60,999 bases of DNA from Sphingomonas xinjiangensis (GCF_014199255.1 NZ_JACIJF010000018.1:1-60999); one strand, 5' to 3'; positions 34,374 through 44,338 are shown, counted from the stretch's first letter. The notes: generated by a model not told the origin, from the sequence alone. Numbers and translations: made by a program.

Positions 34374-36272
34374 ATGCACCCGGTTGAGATGTTCGAGCTG
34401 GTCGTCGGCATGCTCGTCGCGGTGCTGGCACTTCACTACGTCGCGCGGCGACTGAACCTTCCGCCGGCGGCCGCCTTGCTCGTGGGCGGAGGCGGGTTGG
34501 CATTTCTGCCCGGGCTCCCTTCAGTCGAACTCGACCCCGAACTGGTTTTGGTGCTGTTTCTGCCGCCTTTGTTGATGGACGGCGCCTGGTTTACGGCGCT
34601 TGCGCCTTTTCGTCGCAATCTCGCCGGCATCCTCTCTCTCGCAATCGGCGCGGTCCTGTTCACTGCGATCGTGGTCGCTTGCGTAGCAAAGACGCTGATC
34701 CCGGGACTTCCTTGGGCGGCATGCATCGCCCTTGGCGCCATCGTGTCGCCTCCCGATGCCGTCGCTGCGCGCGCCGTGCTGCAAAGGGTTCGTCTGCCCC
34801 GCCGATTGACGGCACTGCTCGAGGGAGAGAGCCTGTTGAATGACGCGACCGGCCTCGTCCTGTTCCGGTTCGCGGTCGCAGCGGTATTGACCGGATCCTT
34901 CAGCCTGGCCGAGGCGACCGGGAGCTTCGTGGTGCTCGTTGTCGGAGGCGTGCTGGTCGGCGGCGGCGTCGGAGGACTGTGGGTGCGGATCCTGCGGTCG
35001 CTCGAAGACGACAATCTGATGATAGCGTTGTCGGCACTCGTCTGCTGGCTCGCTTACATCGCGGGCGAGCTGCTTCACGTCTCCGGTGTGATCGCAACGG
35101 TCACGGCTGGTCTTGTCTGTGGATGGTATCAGCACGTCGTGTTCTCGGCGAGCGTGCGCGTGCGCGCCGTTGCCTTCTGGAAGGTCATGACTTTCCTGCT
35201 GGAGGCGGCCGTATTCGTCCTGATCGGCTTCTCCCTCCGGGGCGTGCTGGATCGTCTTGGAGGACCCGCGGTGGTGCTCGAGACGATGGCGCAGCCGGTG
35301 CTGCTGATCGTTCTGACCGTTCTCATCGCCCGATTTCTCTGGATATTCGGCGCAGATCTGTTGGTGAAACTTCTTCGTTCCGCTGGAGCGAGGCACCTGC
35401 GACCGCTTGGATCGCGTGCTTCGCTGGTGATGAGCTGGGCGGGGATGCGTGGCGTCGTTACTCTCGCAGTGGCGCTGACGTTGCCCGATGCCATGCCGGG
35501 CCGCGATCTCATGCTCGTTACCGCGTTTGCGGTCATCTTCATGACGGTGCTTCTGCAAGGCACCACCCTTGGCGCAGTGATCAAGTTGGCCCGCCCCGCC
35601 GAGGAGAAGGACGCGATCGCGCCCATGAATCTGCACGCGGCGGAGACCGCGATGTTCAAGGCGCAGTTTGCCGCCGTCGAACGGCTGGCGTTCGATGGGG
35701 ATGGTGAGTTGCTGCACCCGCAGCTTCTCGACCGCTATCGCACGCGTGCGACCGCCTCGTCCAAGTTCGAGCTTGATCTCGAGGAGCGGACCCGCAGGAT
35801 CATCGAGCATTTCGATATCGTGCTTGCTGCAGTTGCAGCCGGACGTGCCGAGCTCGTCCGGCTGCACAGGAATGGGCAGATCGAGCGGGCCATTTCAAGG
35901 AACGACGGGGAGATGCACGGCCGCATCGAACAGGCCTACCTTTCGTACTCCAGGCAACAGATTCAGTACTATAGCGACCTCAACGCAAAGGTGCTCGGGT
36001 ACCGCCCTCCTGAGATCATCGTGCTGCACCTGAACAGCCTCAACGCCGCGGTGGCCGATCGCCTCCTGAAGGTTTTCAAGGAGCTCGATTACCGGTTTGT
36101 CTCGTTGGCCGAGGCGCAGTCAGATCGCGCCTATCAACAATCTCCTGCGCACGCCACGAGGTTCGGTCCGATGTGGGGTTACAGGTGGGCACGCGAACGC
36201 AGCATCAAGGTAGACGGGAGCTTGGAGCAAGAGCCGCCGCAGTGGATCGCAACCTATGCGGCAGGTAAGTGA
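34374..36272 (+). CDS. chimera: CPA1 Na+/H+ antiporter fused to C-terminal end of a polysaccharide deacetylase
   Basis: 632 residues from the ATG at 34374, preceded by GGAGG; a GTG 15 bases upstream is less likely. Residues 1-410 are a twelve-helix CPA1 exchanger with SPPDAVAARA, GESLLNDATGL (the ND transport motif) and MSWAGMRGVVTLAVAL. The cytoplasmic tail runs to about RAELVRLHRNGQIERAI (about 491-507). From about 510 the sequence is instead the C-terminal segment of a NodB-family deacetylase: RIEQAYLSYSRQQIQYY, VLGYRPPEIIVLHLNSLNA, YRFVSLAEAQSDRAY, WGYRWARERSIKVDG. The NodB catalytic core is absent. The join is near 35.88-35.90 kb and in frame. Transport may survive; the appended tail has no expected activity. 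Confidence 0.85.
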   Translation: MHPVEMFELVVGMLVAVLALHYVARRLNLPPAAALLVGGGGLAFLPGLPSVELDPELVLVLFLPPLLMDGAWFTALAPFRRNLAGILSLAIGAVLFTAIVVACVAKTLIPGLPWAACIALGAIVSPPDAVAARAVLQRVRLPRRLTALLEGESLLNDATGLVLFRFAVAAVLTGSFSLAEATGSFVVLVVGGVLVGGGVGGLWVRILRSLEDDNLMIALSALVCWLAYIAGELLHVSGVIATVTAGLVCGWYQHVVFSASVRVRAVAFWKVMTFLLEAAVFVLIGFSLRGVLDRLGGPAVVLETMAQPVLLIVLTVLIARFLWIFGADLLVKLLRSAGARHLRPLGSRASLVMSWAGMRGVVTLAVALTLPDAMPGRDLMLVTAFAVIFMTVLLQGTTLGAVIKLARPAEEKDAIAPMNLHAAETAMFKAQFAAVERLAFDGDGELLHPQLLDRYRTRATASSKFELDLEERTRRIIEHFDIVLAAVAAGRAELVRLHRNGQIERAISRNDGEMHGRIEQAYLSYSRQQIQYYSDLNAKVLGYRPPEIIVLHLNSLNAAVADRLLKVFKELDYRFVSLAEAQSDRAYQQSPAHATRFGPMWGYRWARERSIKVDGSLEQEPPQWIATYAAGK

Positions 36273-36742
36273 TGTTGTGGTCGGGACCTGTGTCGATGAG
36301 GGGAGCCCCGGCGCCACCGTCGGCAAGGGGCAAATGACGACCGGTGCTACTTCGCCCATTCCAGCCAGCCGGTACTACCCGGCATATCAAAGTGAACGAC
36401 AGGCTGATCCGAAGGCCGCTGCTCGAGCAAATTGCCGTTCGGGTTCGCCTCGGCCGGGTCAAGCGAGCTGCGGCGGGGACCTAGGCGGCGGCAAGTTTGG
36501 AGTGCTGAACGAAGTCAATTCAGTTCGGCGGCGCGGTCACTTAGCAAAAGGTATTGACGAGGCACTGCCGCAACCGAATATTTGAGCGTAGCGGCCGTGA
36601 TAACGACAGCTCTCACCCGGTAGTGAATCCCCTGCTCGCACACCTGTCGCGCCACCGAGCTCAAGCCGCCATTACGCTCCGGTACAATTCAAAAGCGCAG
36701 CATGCGGTGATTAGATGCGGCAAGCCGATCAGGAGATCGTGA
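36273..36742. other. intergenic
   Basis: 470 bases with no credible gene. It precedes the alginate-export porin gene and should contain its promoter; AGGAG at 36731-36735 is the ribosome site for a TTG start. Confidence 0.4.
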
Positions 36743-38179
36743 TTGCCTCTACCTCTCGTTCAATGTCCTGCGCCGGCGCAGGAAGCGTCCGCTATCGCCG
36801 GTGAGCAACCTCGCTGCCCAACGGCGACAAGCGACATACCCGAACGTGCCGATCCGGTATCACGAGCGCCTGCGCTCACCGTCGAACGATATGATGAGGA
36901 CTGGTCTGCTCTTGCGGATGCCCGCGCCCGGACTGGACGATGGACCGAAAGGTTCAAATATCTCCCGCTCAACTCGGACGGTTCGGTCTATATCACGACC
37001 GGGATCGAGGTCCGAGCCAGGTCCGAAAGCTATAGTGCGCCGAGCTGGGGAGCCGCGCCCGACTTCGACTATGTCTGGACGCGCGTCATGCCCTATGCGG
37101 ACGTGCATGTCGGCAGCGTTCGGTTCTTCGTGCAGCCGCTGGCCGCGCACGTGATAGGCCGCGCCCCGCCACATCGGCCAGCTGACCGGACTGGAACCGA
37201 CGTGCTGCAGGCCTTGGCCGAGTTCGAGCTTACGGTTGGTGCTTCTGGGTCCCTGCGCACGTCCGTCGGCCGCCAATTGGTCAGCCTGGGAGGAGGGCGG
37301 CTCATCGACACTCGCTACGGTCCTAACGTGCCGATGCCATTCGACGGCCTTCAGGCGCGGTTCGAGACCACCCGAGCGAAAGTGACCATGTTCGACCTCA
37401 GACCCGTGGAGACCGGTCCCCATGATTTCGATGACCGTGGATCCAGCCGCAGGCGGGTTTGGGGCGTCTACGGCGCGATCTGGCGTGAAGGTTCGCGCGA
37501 GACCGGAACCGACCTTTATTACATCGGCTTCCGAGATAGGCGCGCAGTCTTCGAGCAGGGCGCCGCGCGTGAGCTCCTCCACACCTTCGGTGTTCGCGAA
37601 TTCGGCCAACATGGCCCGGGGCACTGGAACGTCGAGGGTGTGCTGCAATCTGGCTCCTTCGGCCACGCCTCCGTAAGCGCGTGGGGACTGGGGATGGAGA
37701 TCGGGCGCCGCTTCGATTCAACTCCCTTCCGCCCCGACCTGACGCTCATCCTGGATATCGCTTCCGGTGACCGCGACCCGGCCCGGAAGACGCTCCAGAC
37801 CTTCAATCCGTTGTTCCCGAGAGGCAAATATTTCGGCGCGCTTTCGCCTGTTGGACCGCGGAACGTTATCCACCTGAATCCATCCCTGGCACTCCACCCC
37901 GCGAAGCGCGTGGGCCTTTCGCTGGCAGCTTCGGCCTTCTGGCGACAAAGCAGGCGTGACGGGGTCTACGGCATCGCCGGTGATCTAGTGCGAAGAGGCG
38001 GCTCCAGTCGCGATCGGTTCGTGGGAAGCCAATTCGAGGCTGCTGGATCCTTGCAATTGACGCCAGAGCTGAGCCTCTCCACTTCATTGAGCGCCTTTGC
38101 GCCAGGGGCCTTCATCCGAGCCACCGGCCCGGCGAGAACCACGTTGATGAGCGCGTCGACCATCAGCTTTCGGTTCTGA
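36743..38179 (+). CDS. alginate export family outer membrane porin
   Basis: 478 residues from a TTG at 36743 with AGGAG seven bases upstream. After a short N-terminus with a weak export signal, alternating-residue beta strands fill the protein and it ends in SFRF with a terminal Phe, as in outer-membrane barrels. GRQLVSLGGGRLIDTRYGPNV, YYIGFRDRRAVFEQG and FNPLFPRGKYFGALSPVGPRN are typical of the alginate_exp family (AlgE-like). It probably passes an anionic polysaccharide or small acid. It converges with the orphan histidine kinase, only 22 bases away. Confidence 0.85.
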   Translation: MPLPLVQCPAPAQEASAIAGEQPRCPTATSDIPERADPVSRAPALTVERYDEDWSALADARARTGRWTERFKYLPLNSDGSVYITTGIEVRARSESYSAPSWGAAPDFDYVWTRVMPYADVHVGSVRFFVQPLAAHVIGRAPPHRPADRTGTDVLQALAEFELTVGASGSLRTSVGRQLVSLGGGRLIDTRYGPNVPMPFDGLQARFETTRAKVTMFDLRPVETGPHDFDDRGSSRRRVWGVYGAIWREGSRETGTDLYYIGFRDRRAVFEQGAARELLHTFGVREFGQHGPGHWNVEGVLQSGSFGHASVSAWGLGMEIGRRFDSTPFRPDLTLILDIASGDRDPARKTLQTFNPLFPRGKYFGALSPVGPRNVIHLNPSLALHPAKRVGLSLAASAFWRQSRRDGVYGIAGDLVRRGGSSRDRFVGSQFEAAGSLQLTPELSLSTSLSAFAPGAFIRATGPARTTLMSASTISFRF

Positions 38180-38201
38180 CAAGCCTGACGAAGACAAGGG
38201 T

Positions 38202-39194
38202 TCATTTTGCGAGTGGACGAGGTGAGGCCATTAGCGCGCCTTCGGACGAGACTTGTCCGGGCTGACGATCGCCCGCCACCGCAATGTGCCGCGGGATGGT
38301 CAGCCTGAACTTCGCTCCCGTTGGCGTCGGCAGGAGATCGAGCGCTCCTCCATGGCTTGATGCGATCGATCTCGAGATCGCGAGGCCCATGCCCATGCCG
38401 TCGCTTTTGGAGGTTGCCAGCGGCTCGAACAGCATACCCTTGATCGATGGGGCAACGCCCGGCCCGTTATCGGCTATCGTGCAGACGACCGACGTGCCGG
38501 AGGGTTGCAGCGTGAGGCTGATGGCCGGTGCGGCCACTGGCTCATCGCGAATGGCTTCGATGCTGTTGCGGAGAAGGTTCACCAATACCTGCTGGATTTG
38601 AACGCGGCTGCCCAAGACCACCAGCCCATCGCTGCACAGCGAGAGTTCCAGCCGTATCGAGAGCCTTGCGAGCTCAGGTCGCAATGCGGCGGTGACCTCT
38701 TCTATGATCGAGTTCATCTCTACCAAGGTGGCGTCCGCCTCCTGATTGCGAGCCAATGCACGCAGACCAGTGACGATGTCAGCCACGCGGGACACTTCGG
38801 AGATCACGTCGTCGAGCATCGCGGAAGCCTCGGCAAGAACGGGCCGATCCCTCTCTATCCAGCGCTTCGCTGCCTCGGCACTTGCCACGATTGCCGATAG
38901 AGGCTGGTTGATCTCGTGGATGATCGACGATGCGAGCTCCCCCATGACCGCCAACCGCGCAGCACGCAGGTCACGTTGATCGCCGCAGGGTGCAGGCGAA
39001 ATCGTATTGGATTCGTGGTTTGCGAGAGCTCCGCCCGCTCCGGCCCTTTCACGTGGCGAGCCGCCAACCGCCGGAGGGGCGACCGCCGAGGTGGACCGAT
39101 GATCTGGGAGTGGAACCGCTTCCTCTAAACCGATCGAGGGCTCGCCCGCCGTCAGCAACGCTCCGCGGCCGGCGGGGCGGCGCTCTAAGGACAT
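38202..39194 (-). CDS. soluble histidine kinase lacking an obvious sensor domain
   Basis: 330 residues from the ATG at 39194 (a TTG four codons upstream is possible). The first 80 residues are low-complexity without a PAS or GAF fold. Then comes the H-box SIIHEINQPLSAIVA and intact ATP boxes NLLRNSIEAIRD, IADNGPGV and DGMGMGLAISRSI. The catalytic core is very close to the C-terminus of the giant kinase at 49.7-54.3 kb (MGELAASIIHEINQPL), suggesting paralogy. No response regulator is adjacent. Input may come from a protein partner. Confidence 0.88.
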   Translation of the reverse strand: MSLERRPAGRGALLTAGEPSIGLEEAVPLPDHRSTSAVAPPAVGGSPRERAGAGGALANHESNTISPAPCGDQRDLRAARLAVMGELASSIIHEINQPLSAIVASAEAAKRWIERDRPVLAEASAMLDDVISEVSRVADIVTGLRALARNQEADATLVEMNSIIEEVTAALRPELARLSIRLELSLCSDGLVVLGSRVQIQQVLVNLLRNSIEAIRDEPVAAPAISLTLQPSGTSVVCTIADNGPGVAPSIKGMLFEPLATSKSDGMGMGLAISRSIASSHGGALDLLPTPTGAKFRLTIPRHIAVAGDRQPGQVSSEGALMASPRPLAK

Positions 39195-39392
39195 GGCGTG
39201 CCCCAAACCGCACTGACATGCCGCTCACCGGAACGGCCGTGAGGCATCTGAAGCTGCTCCTGGTGCATGGCGCCTGACCCGCATATCGTGGACGATCTGC
39301 CGGGGAAGACGCAGTGTGGACTGAAACCCACACACGGGACCCGCGATCGGGTCTTGGGCGATGCGTCGGAAGACCCCGGATGCGGGGCAGCA

Positions 39393-40439
39393 TCACGGTC
39401 GCGCGCGCACGACTTCCATGTTGCCATTCGCCTGCCTGACAAGGCGAACCGGATAGATTTGCGAGATCGCCCGCCCGAAGCGCAGGGGATCGCCCGTTCG
39501 GAAGCGCCCGCTGACCCGGTAGGCCGCAACCTCCGGATCGCGCACGATCAGATGGCGCTGATCGTAGCGGTTCATCTCGACGAGGGCTTCGCTGAGCGGC
39601 ACGTTGTCGAATTCCACGAAGCCGTCCTGCCACGCCTCACTCGCCTCGACATCGGCCGTGGAGACGGCACCGGTCTCTCCACGCTGCACATACTGTTCAC
39701 CAGGACTGAGGCGCAGGCGTGATCGCTTGGCGCCGCCCATCTCCACCTCCACTACACCTTTGACGAGGACGACCACGAAGCCGGTGGCGTCCTTGCGAAC
39801 ATTGAAGCGGGTGCCGAGCGCAGTCACGACGCTATCGCCCGCCGAGACGGAGAACGGACGGGTGCGGTCGGCCGCGACTTCGAAGAAGGCCTGCCCTCTG
39901 ACGAGTCGCACCAGCCGCCGTCGCGGCGTCAGCGCGATATCGACGGCACTGTCCGTGTCCAGGTGGAGCGTGCTTCCATCCGGGAGCTGCCTTGTCACCC
40001 GCTCCCCAATCCCGGTTTCCAGATCAACCTCGCCAAGCTCTTCAAGCGGAGCCCTTGACGCAGTCTGTTGGACATCTGAAGGGCCGGTCGAAACGGGGCC
40101 GAGCGGCAATACGCCGGATGTGACCAAGGTAATCCCAGCGACCGCTGCGGCGCTTGTCACAGCGATCCATGGCCAGATTGGGCGGGCCGATGGCCGAACC
40201 TCCATCGCAGCGGCGCGTATGACTTCCGTCACTTCGTCACCGGGAGCGTCGTCAAAGCAGTCCCATGCAGCGTTCACCCGCTCCCATGCCGCCGCATGGG
40301 CCTCGCTTTGGTCCAGCCACTCTTCGAAAAGGTTCGCTTCGCGCGGCGTGCCTTCCTCAAGGACGAGGAACCACAATGCGGCGGCCTCGTCTGCGCTCAT
40401 CCCTTGCAACCGCGACCTCGTGATCCGCAATTCGTTCAC
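39393..40439 (-). CDS. fecR: FecR family anti-sigma factor
   Basis: 348 residues. The N-terminal cytoplasmic anti-sigma domain has ADEAAALWFLVLEEG and EWLDQSEAHAAAWERV; one transmembrane helix (about 92-114) follows. The periplasmic FecR domain has QLPDGSTLHLDTDSAV, RRLVRLVRGQAFFEVA and ALGTRFNVRKD. An STN-like C-terminal segment closes it. It holds the ECF sigma factor until a loaded TonB receptor signals. It overlaps the sigma gene by four bases (ATGA). Confidence 0.94.
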   Translation of the reverse strand: MNELRITRSRLQGMSADEAAALWFLVLEEGTPREANLFEEWLDQSEAHAAAWERVNAAWDCFDDAPGDEVTEVIRAAAMEVRPSARPIWPWIAVTSAAAVAGITLVTSGVLPLGPVSTGPSDVQQTASRAPLEELGEVDLETGIGERVTRQLPDGSTLHLDTDSAVDIALTPRRRLVRLVRGQAFFEVAADRTRPFSVSAGDSVVTALGTRFNVRKDATGFVVVLVKGVVEVEMGGAKRSRLRLSPGEQYVQRGETGAVSTADVEASEAWQDGFVEFDNVPLSEALVEMNRYDQRHLIVRDPEVAAYRVSGRFRTGDPLRFGRAISQIYPVRLVRQANGNMEVVRARP

Positions 40440-40981
40440 CGCGTCCCTCCGAAGTTAGCGGCGAGATAGCTTATCGCGCGCAACATGTGCTTCTCGACTG
40501 CGCTCACGGAAATACCGAGACGCTCCGCGATTTCCCGGTGTCGCAGGCCCTCCAACCGCCGCAGAACAAACACGGTGCGCGTTCTCTCCGGCAAGTCGAG
40601 AAGTGCCTTGGTAGCGGCGCGCAATTCTGCTTTGGCTTCGGCGTGCCGCCCGGCATCCAAGTCCTCGCCGCGATGCACCTCCGGTTCGAAAGTAACGTGT
40701 TCATTCGCGTGCCGTGCGGCCCGACGGCGTTGCCGATCACTCAAGACGCTCCTGGCCGTCTGGAACACATAGCCGCTGAAATGGTCGATTTCGGCAGCAC
40801 TGACGCGTTGCACGATCCGCACAAAGACTTCTTGCACGAGATCTTCCGCTTCCGATCCATCTTGAACACGACGCTCGAAATATCGCGTGAGCGACCGACG
40901 GAGCTTTTCGGAGTCCTTCGCTAGCGAGCGTGCTCGTTCAGCCTCCTCGTCTCGCCCGATCATGGGGCAACTGCTCGCCAT
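40436..40981 (-). CDS. ECF-family RNA polymerase sigma factor (FecI-like)
   Basis: 181 residues. Region 2 is RYFERRVQDGSEAEDLVQEVFVR; region 4 is LLDLPERTRTVFVLRRLEGL followed by HREIAERLGISVSAVEKHM. This is the FecI-type class paired with FecR. It lies between the receptor gene (upstream, 72 bases) and fecR (overlapping). It would direct transcription of the receptor and possibly nearby uptake genes. Confidence 0.94.
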   Translation of the reverse strand: MASSCPMIGRDEEAERARSLAKDSEKLRRSLTRYFERRVQDGSEAEDLVQEVFVRIVQRVSAAEIDHFSGYVFQTARSVLSDRQRRRAARHANEHVTFEPEVHRGEDLDAGRHAEAKAELRAATKALLDLPERTRTVFVLRRLEGLRHREIAERLGISVSAVEKHMLRAISYLAANFGGTR

Positions 40982-41053
40982 GGTGCGTTCGGGGCCCCTG
41001 GATGATGAATATCTTCATCCGTAGACGCAGGCACGGGCCAAACCCACACGAGC

Positions 41054-44000
41054 CTAGAACCGGTACATGAGCACTGCATCGAATCGGCGCCGTCGGGGGT
41101 CTGCAAGCGAGCTATAGCCGGCCTCGGCGAAGAAGAAGTAGCGACCGCTGTCGACAACGATGGGCGGCGAACTGTCGAAAAGGTTCTGTACGCCCAGCCG
41201 CAGTTCCATGCCAGCAGATCGGGAACCCTCCCGAGCTCCGCTGAAGCGGTAGGAGATCGCAAGGTCCACATACGCTTGGGCCGGAATGTAATCCGATCCC
41301 TGCAGACGGATCGCGAATTCGTTGCCTTGCCCGACCGGCGGCCCCCATGGAACCACGCGGTAGCGTCCATAATACTGGCCGTCGAGAGCGACCGCCAATG
41401 GACCCCGCTCCCATTCAACGCCGGCCACGCCGCGCCACGTCAACGCTCCCTGCGAGTAGTTCGCCAGGGTGTACCATACCGCTTGATCGTCGAACCTGCG
41501 CTTGAACTCGGGCTGCCATGTCGCCGCGGTTGTGAACCTCACCTGCCCAGCAGGCCCCAAAGGTGCGACGTACTCTGCTTTGAGGTCAAGCGCAGCGAGC
41601 TTCGTCCGTCCGGTGTTCAGTGCGGTGGTGTCGATCCGGGTAATCAGCCCACCGGTATAGCCGGCAGCTAGGTCGGCCTCGGTAAGCGGAAGCCGGACTA
41701 TGCGTTCCGGGAAGCGCTCTTCGTTGGCGAGGAAATAGGCGACGGCGCCGTAGTCGGTCAGATAGCGCAGCCCATTCGCCGAGGTGAGGACAATTTCATC
41801 CTTCTTTTCGATACGCGTGTAGTCGAGAGACAGACGCAGTCGGGAATCCGCCGTCGTTAGAACCACGCCTGCCGAGAAGCTCCGCGCGCGCTCGGGAAGA
41901 ACGGCGGTGGAGCCGCCGACGACCACGGGCACATCGGTGGAGATGAGGCTTCCCCCCCGGCGGGGATCGCGCTCAGCGAAGGAACGCACGACACGGGCGG
42001 AGATCTGGTCGATGCTGGGCGGCAGGATACCGGTGCTGACGCTTCCCCGTACCATCAGGTTGCGGAAAGGGTAGAACCGCAAACCAGCCGTATATACTGT
42101 CGCGCTTCGGTCGCTCGTTTCGAGCCGATCGAACAAGGCGTCCCCCGTCCGCGACTGTGAAGGCGCGGTGTTGCGATACCGATCGTTGCGTGCCGCGAGC
42201 TGCAGCTCGAGGCCGGACAGCGCGACTGCGCTCTCGCGATCGATCAGCGGCGCGCGAAGCTCGGCGGAGAAGGAGCGGACCTCCTGAGAGACTTCAGGAA
42301 GCGGCCGTGCGACAATCGTTCCGAGCAGGCTTTCGCGAACAAAGGAAGCTGGCACATGCTCGCGTCGCCTCTCCGCAAGAAGGGACAGGGTTGCCCGTCC
42401 GCCTGGAAGCCTCGCAATGGGACCCGAGAGGCGGGCTGATGCTTGCCGCATCCGGTTGACCAGCGAATATCGGAGCACGTTGGGAGTTCGATAGGCGTTG
42501 ATCGTGGAGAGGAAGGTGGGATAATCTCCGAGGGGATTAGGGATAGGCGCTCCAAGTTCCGAAAACCCGAACAGGCCTGAGAAAGCATCAGCCGACAGCC
42601 CGTCGCCTGCCAGATCTATTCGCTGGCGCGCGGTGCCGACCGTATAGTCAAGGTTCGCTCTCCAATCATGAGGAAGATCGACGATGCCGCCGACAGTGAC
42701 ACGGCTGGTCGTGGAGCGATTTACCAGTGAGTTGTCGAATCCCGGCAAGGGAAAGGTGACCGTGACCGCTCCATCGAACCGCCGGAACTGCGGATCAGCC
42801 ACGTAGGCGGACTGAAGAGAGAACGGCACCGTGGACTGTCCCCGGTTCCCCATCCACAGACCATCGACGAACAACTCCACGCCGTCGCGCAAGCGGCGGC
42901 GCACGTTGAGGAGAAAGGACCACCGCTCGACTTCGGGCAACAATGTCCGGGTCGCGCCATTGGCGTCCGGAGACAGAGTGATGTCGATGCGTCCGGCGTT
43001 AGAGAGCAGCGCGGAAGCAAGCATGCCCTCGCCAAGCGGCGCGTAGGTCGTGCGGGCGTTCAGCGGGATCGTGCCCTCGGGGGTCCTGAGCGCAAGCGGT
43101 GCAGACCCGAAGATGTTCACGGAGCCGCTGACGGGATATTGTCCGAAGAACTGGGCCGGATCGTTCCGCAGCTTGAGCGCGCGCGAGCGCTCCGTATAGT
43201 CGCGGTCCCCATATGCAAGGCTGTCTTGTCGCGTTCGCGCGAACGCGAGCATGACGTCCGTATCGCCGCCGTCGGGAGTGAAGCCGACGCCGCCTTCAAT
43301 TCGGCTGAATCCGGCATCGCCCCGCGCCGTGACGCCGGAGGACATGGCTAAATAACCTCCTCTGTAATCACGATCCAGGACCACGTTGACCACGCCAGCC
43401 GTTGCCCCCGGCCCATAAATGCCGCCAGCGGTCGCGGTTATCGTCTCCACCCGAGCTATGGCTGGTATAGGGACCGCGTTGATGTCGGGCTGGTTGAATC
43501 CGTCTTCGCTGGCGGGCAGCGAGGGAAGGCGCCGGCCATCCAGCAGCACCAAGGTCTGGCGTGGGCCCAGTCCCCGCAGGTTGATCTCGGATCTTGTGCT
43601 GCCAATGTTCTCGAGCGAAAATTGGGAAGCTGTCGCCATCTGGCCGTTCACCGGCAAGCGGGTTCGCAGGAAGTCCTCAGGTGTGTCGAGGTGGGAGTTG
43701 TCGAGCTCGCGACGGCTGGACACCTGATAAGGCTGAATGTCGCTCTCGGTGCGTTGTATGTCCGCGTTCTGAGTGCGTCTCCCCACCACCAGGATCTCCG
43801 GCGTAGGCTCGGGAGGCGCGATCTCCGATACGCCGTACCGGCCTGACCTGACGATGACGATCGTGCCATCCGCGCTTCTGGTGAATGACAAATCTGACCC
43901 TTGGAGGAGCTTGCGCAGCGCCTCCTCTATGGTCAGGCGCCCGCGCACCGCCGGTGCGGCCCGGTCACCAACCTGGCTGGCGGAGAACAGCAATTCTGTC

Positions 44001-44143
44001 CGCGCCTGCTTTGCCAGCTGGGACAGCGAGGCAGAAAGACGCTGGGCCGGGAGAGCTATCTGATATGCGCGTGTCTGGGCCGCCGCGGGCAGCGCCGCCG
44101 CGACAAGGAACGCAGTCGGGAGCCCCAGAACCAGCAGACGCAT
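41054..44143 (-). CDS. TonB-dependent transducer/receptor with STN domain
   Basis: 1029 residues. A signal peptide (about 1-22, AAALPAAAQ) is followed by an STN/secretin domain (YQIALPAQRLSASLSQLAKQ, then LTIEEALRKLLQGSDL), which signals to FecR. A TonB box-like stretch with a long linker precedes the plug (VNGQMATASQFSLENIG, LRGLGPRQTLVLLDGRRLPS) and a 22-strand barrel ending in VLMYRF with terminal Phe. It imports a siderophore or other large ligand; the nature of the ligand is not evident. The gene is upstream of sigma and fecR, the reverse of the common fecI-fecR-receptor order. Confidence 0.94.
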   Translation of the reverse strand: MRLLVLGLPTAFLVAAALPAAAQTRAYQIALPAQRLSASLSQLAKQARTELLFSASQVGDRAAPAVRGRLTIEEALRKLLQGSDLSFTRSADGTIVIVRSGRYGVSEIAPPEPTPEILVVGRRTQNADIQRTESDIQPYQVSSRRELDNSHLDTPEDFLRTRLPVNGQMATASQFSLENIGSTRSEINLRGLGPRQTLVLLDGRRLPSLPASEDGFNQPDINAVPIPAIARVETITATAGGIYGPGATAGVVNVVLDRDYRGGYLAMSSGVTARGDAGFSRIEGGVGFTPDGGDTDVMLAFARTRQDSLAYGDRDYTERSRALKLRNDPAQFFGQYPVSGSVNIFGSAPLALRTPEGTIPLNARTTYAPLGEGMLASALLSNAGRIDITLSPDANGATRTLLPEVERWSFLLNVRRRLRDGVELFVDGLWMGNRGQSTVPFSLQSAYVADPQFRRFDGAVTVTFPLPGFDNSLVNRSTTSRVTVGGIVDLPHDWRANLDYTVGTARQRIDLAGDGLSADAFSGLFGFSELGAPIPNPLGDYPTFLSTINAYRTPNVLRYSLVNRMRQASARLSGPIARLPGGRATLSLLAERRREHVPASFVRESLLGTIVARPLPEVSQEVRSFSAELRAPLIDRESAVALSGLELQLAARNDRYRNTAPSQSRTGDALFDRLETSDRSATVYTAGLRFYPFRNLMVRGSVSTGILPPSIDQISARVVRSFAERDPRRGGSLISTDVPVVVGGSTAVLPERARSFSAGVVLTTADSRLRLSLDYTRIEKKDEIVLTSANGLRYLTDYGAVAYFLANEERFPERIVRLPLTEADLAAGYTGGLITRIDTTALNTGRTKLAALDLKAEYVAPLGPAGQVRFTTAATWQPEFKRRFDDQAVWYTLANYSQGALTWRGVAGVEWERGPLAVALDGQYYGRYRVVPWGPPVGQGNEFAIRLQGSDYIPAQAYVDLAISYRFSGAREGSRSAGMELRLGVQNLFDSSPPIVVDSGRYFFFAEAGYSSLADPRRRRFDAVLMYRF

Positions 44144-44338
44144 GTGACGGCCGCAAGCTTACCGCGACCTCCGAACGAAGGGAAGGCGCCGCTTGACGGA
44201 GTGGCAGCTCAGTCGGCCGTGCCGCTCGGGTGCCAAACCCGAGCGAACGTCGTGGTCCAGAGTGAGAGTTCGAACCGTGCTCATGGGGAGCGGCCGGCGA
44301 AAATGGGGCTCATCCCCCAAAAGTTGCGGGGATCGCGC

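Noticed and set aside
34521..35867. 448-codon minus-strand frame opposite the antiporter
   Set aside because: Gln/His/Arg-rich shadow of a high-GC membrane protein gene with no domain.
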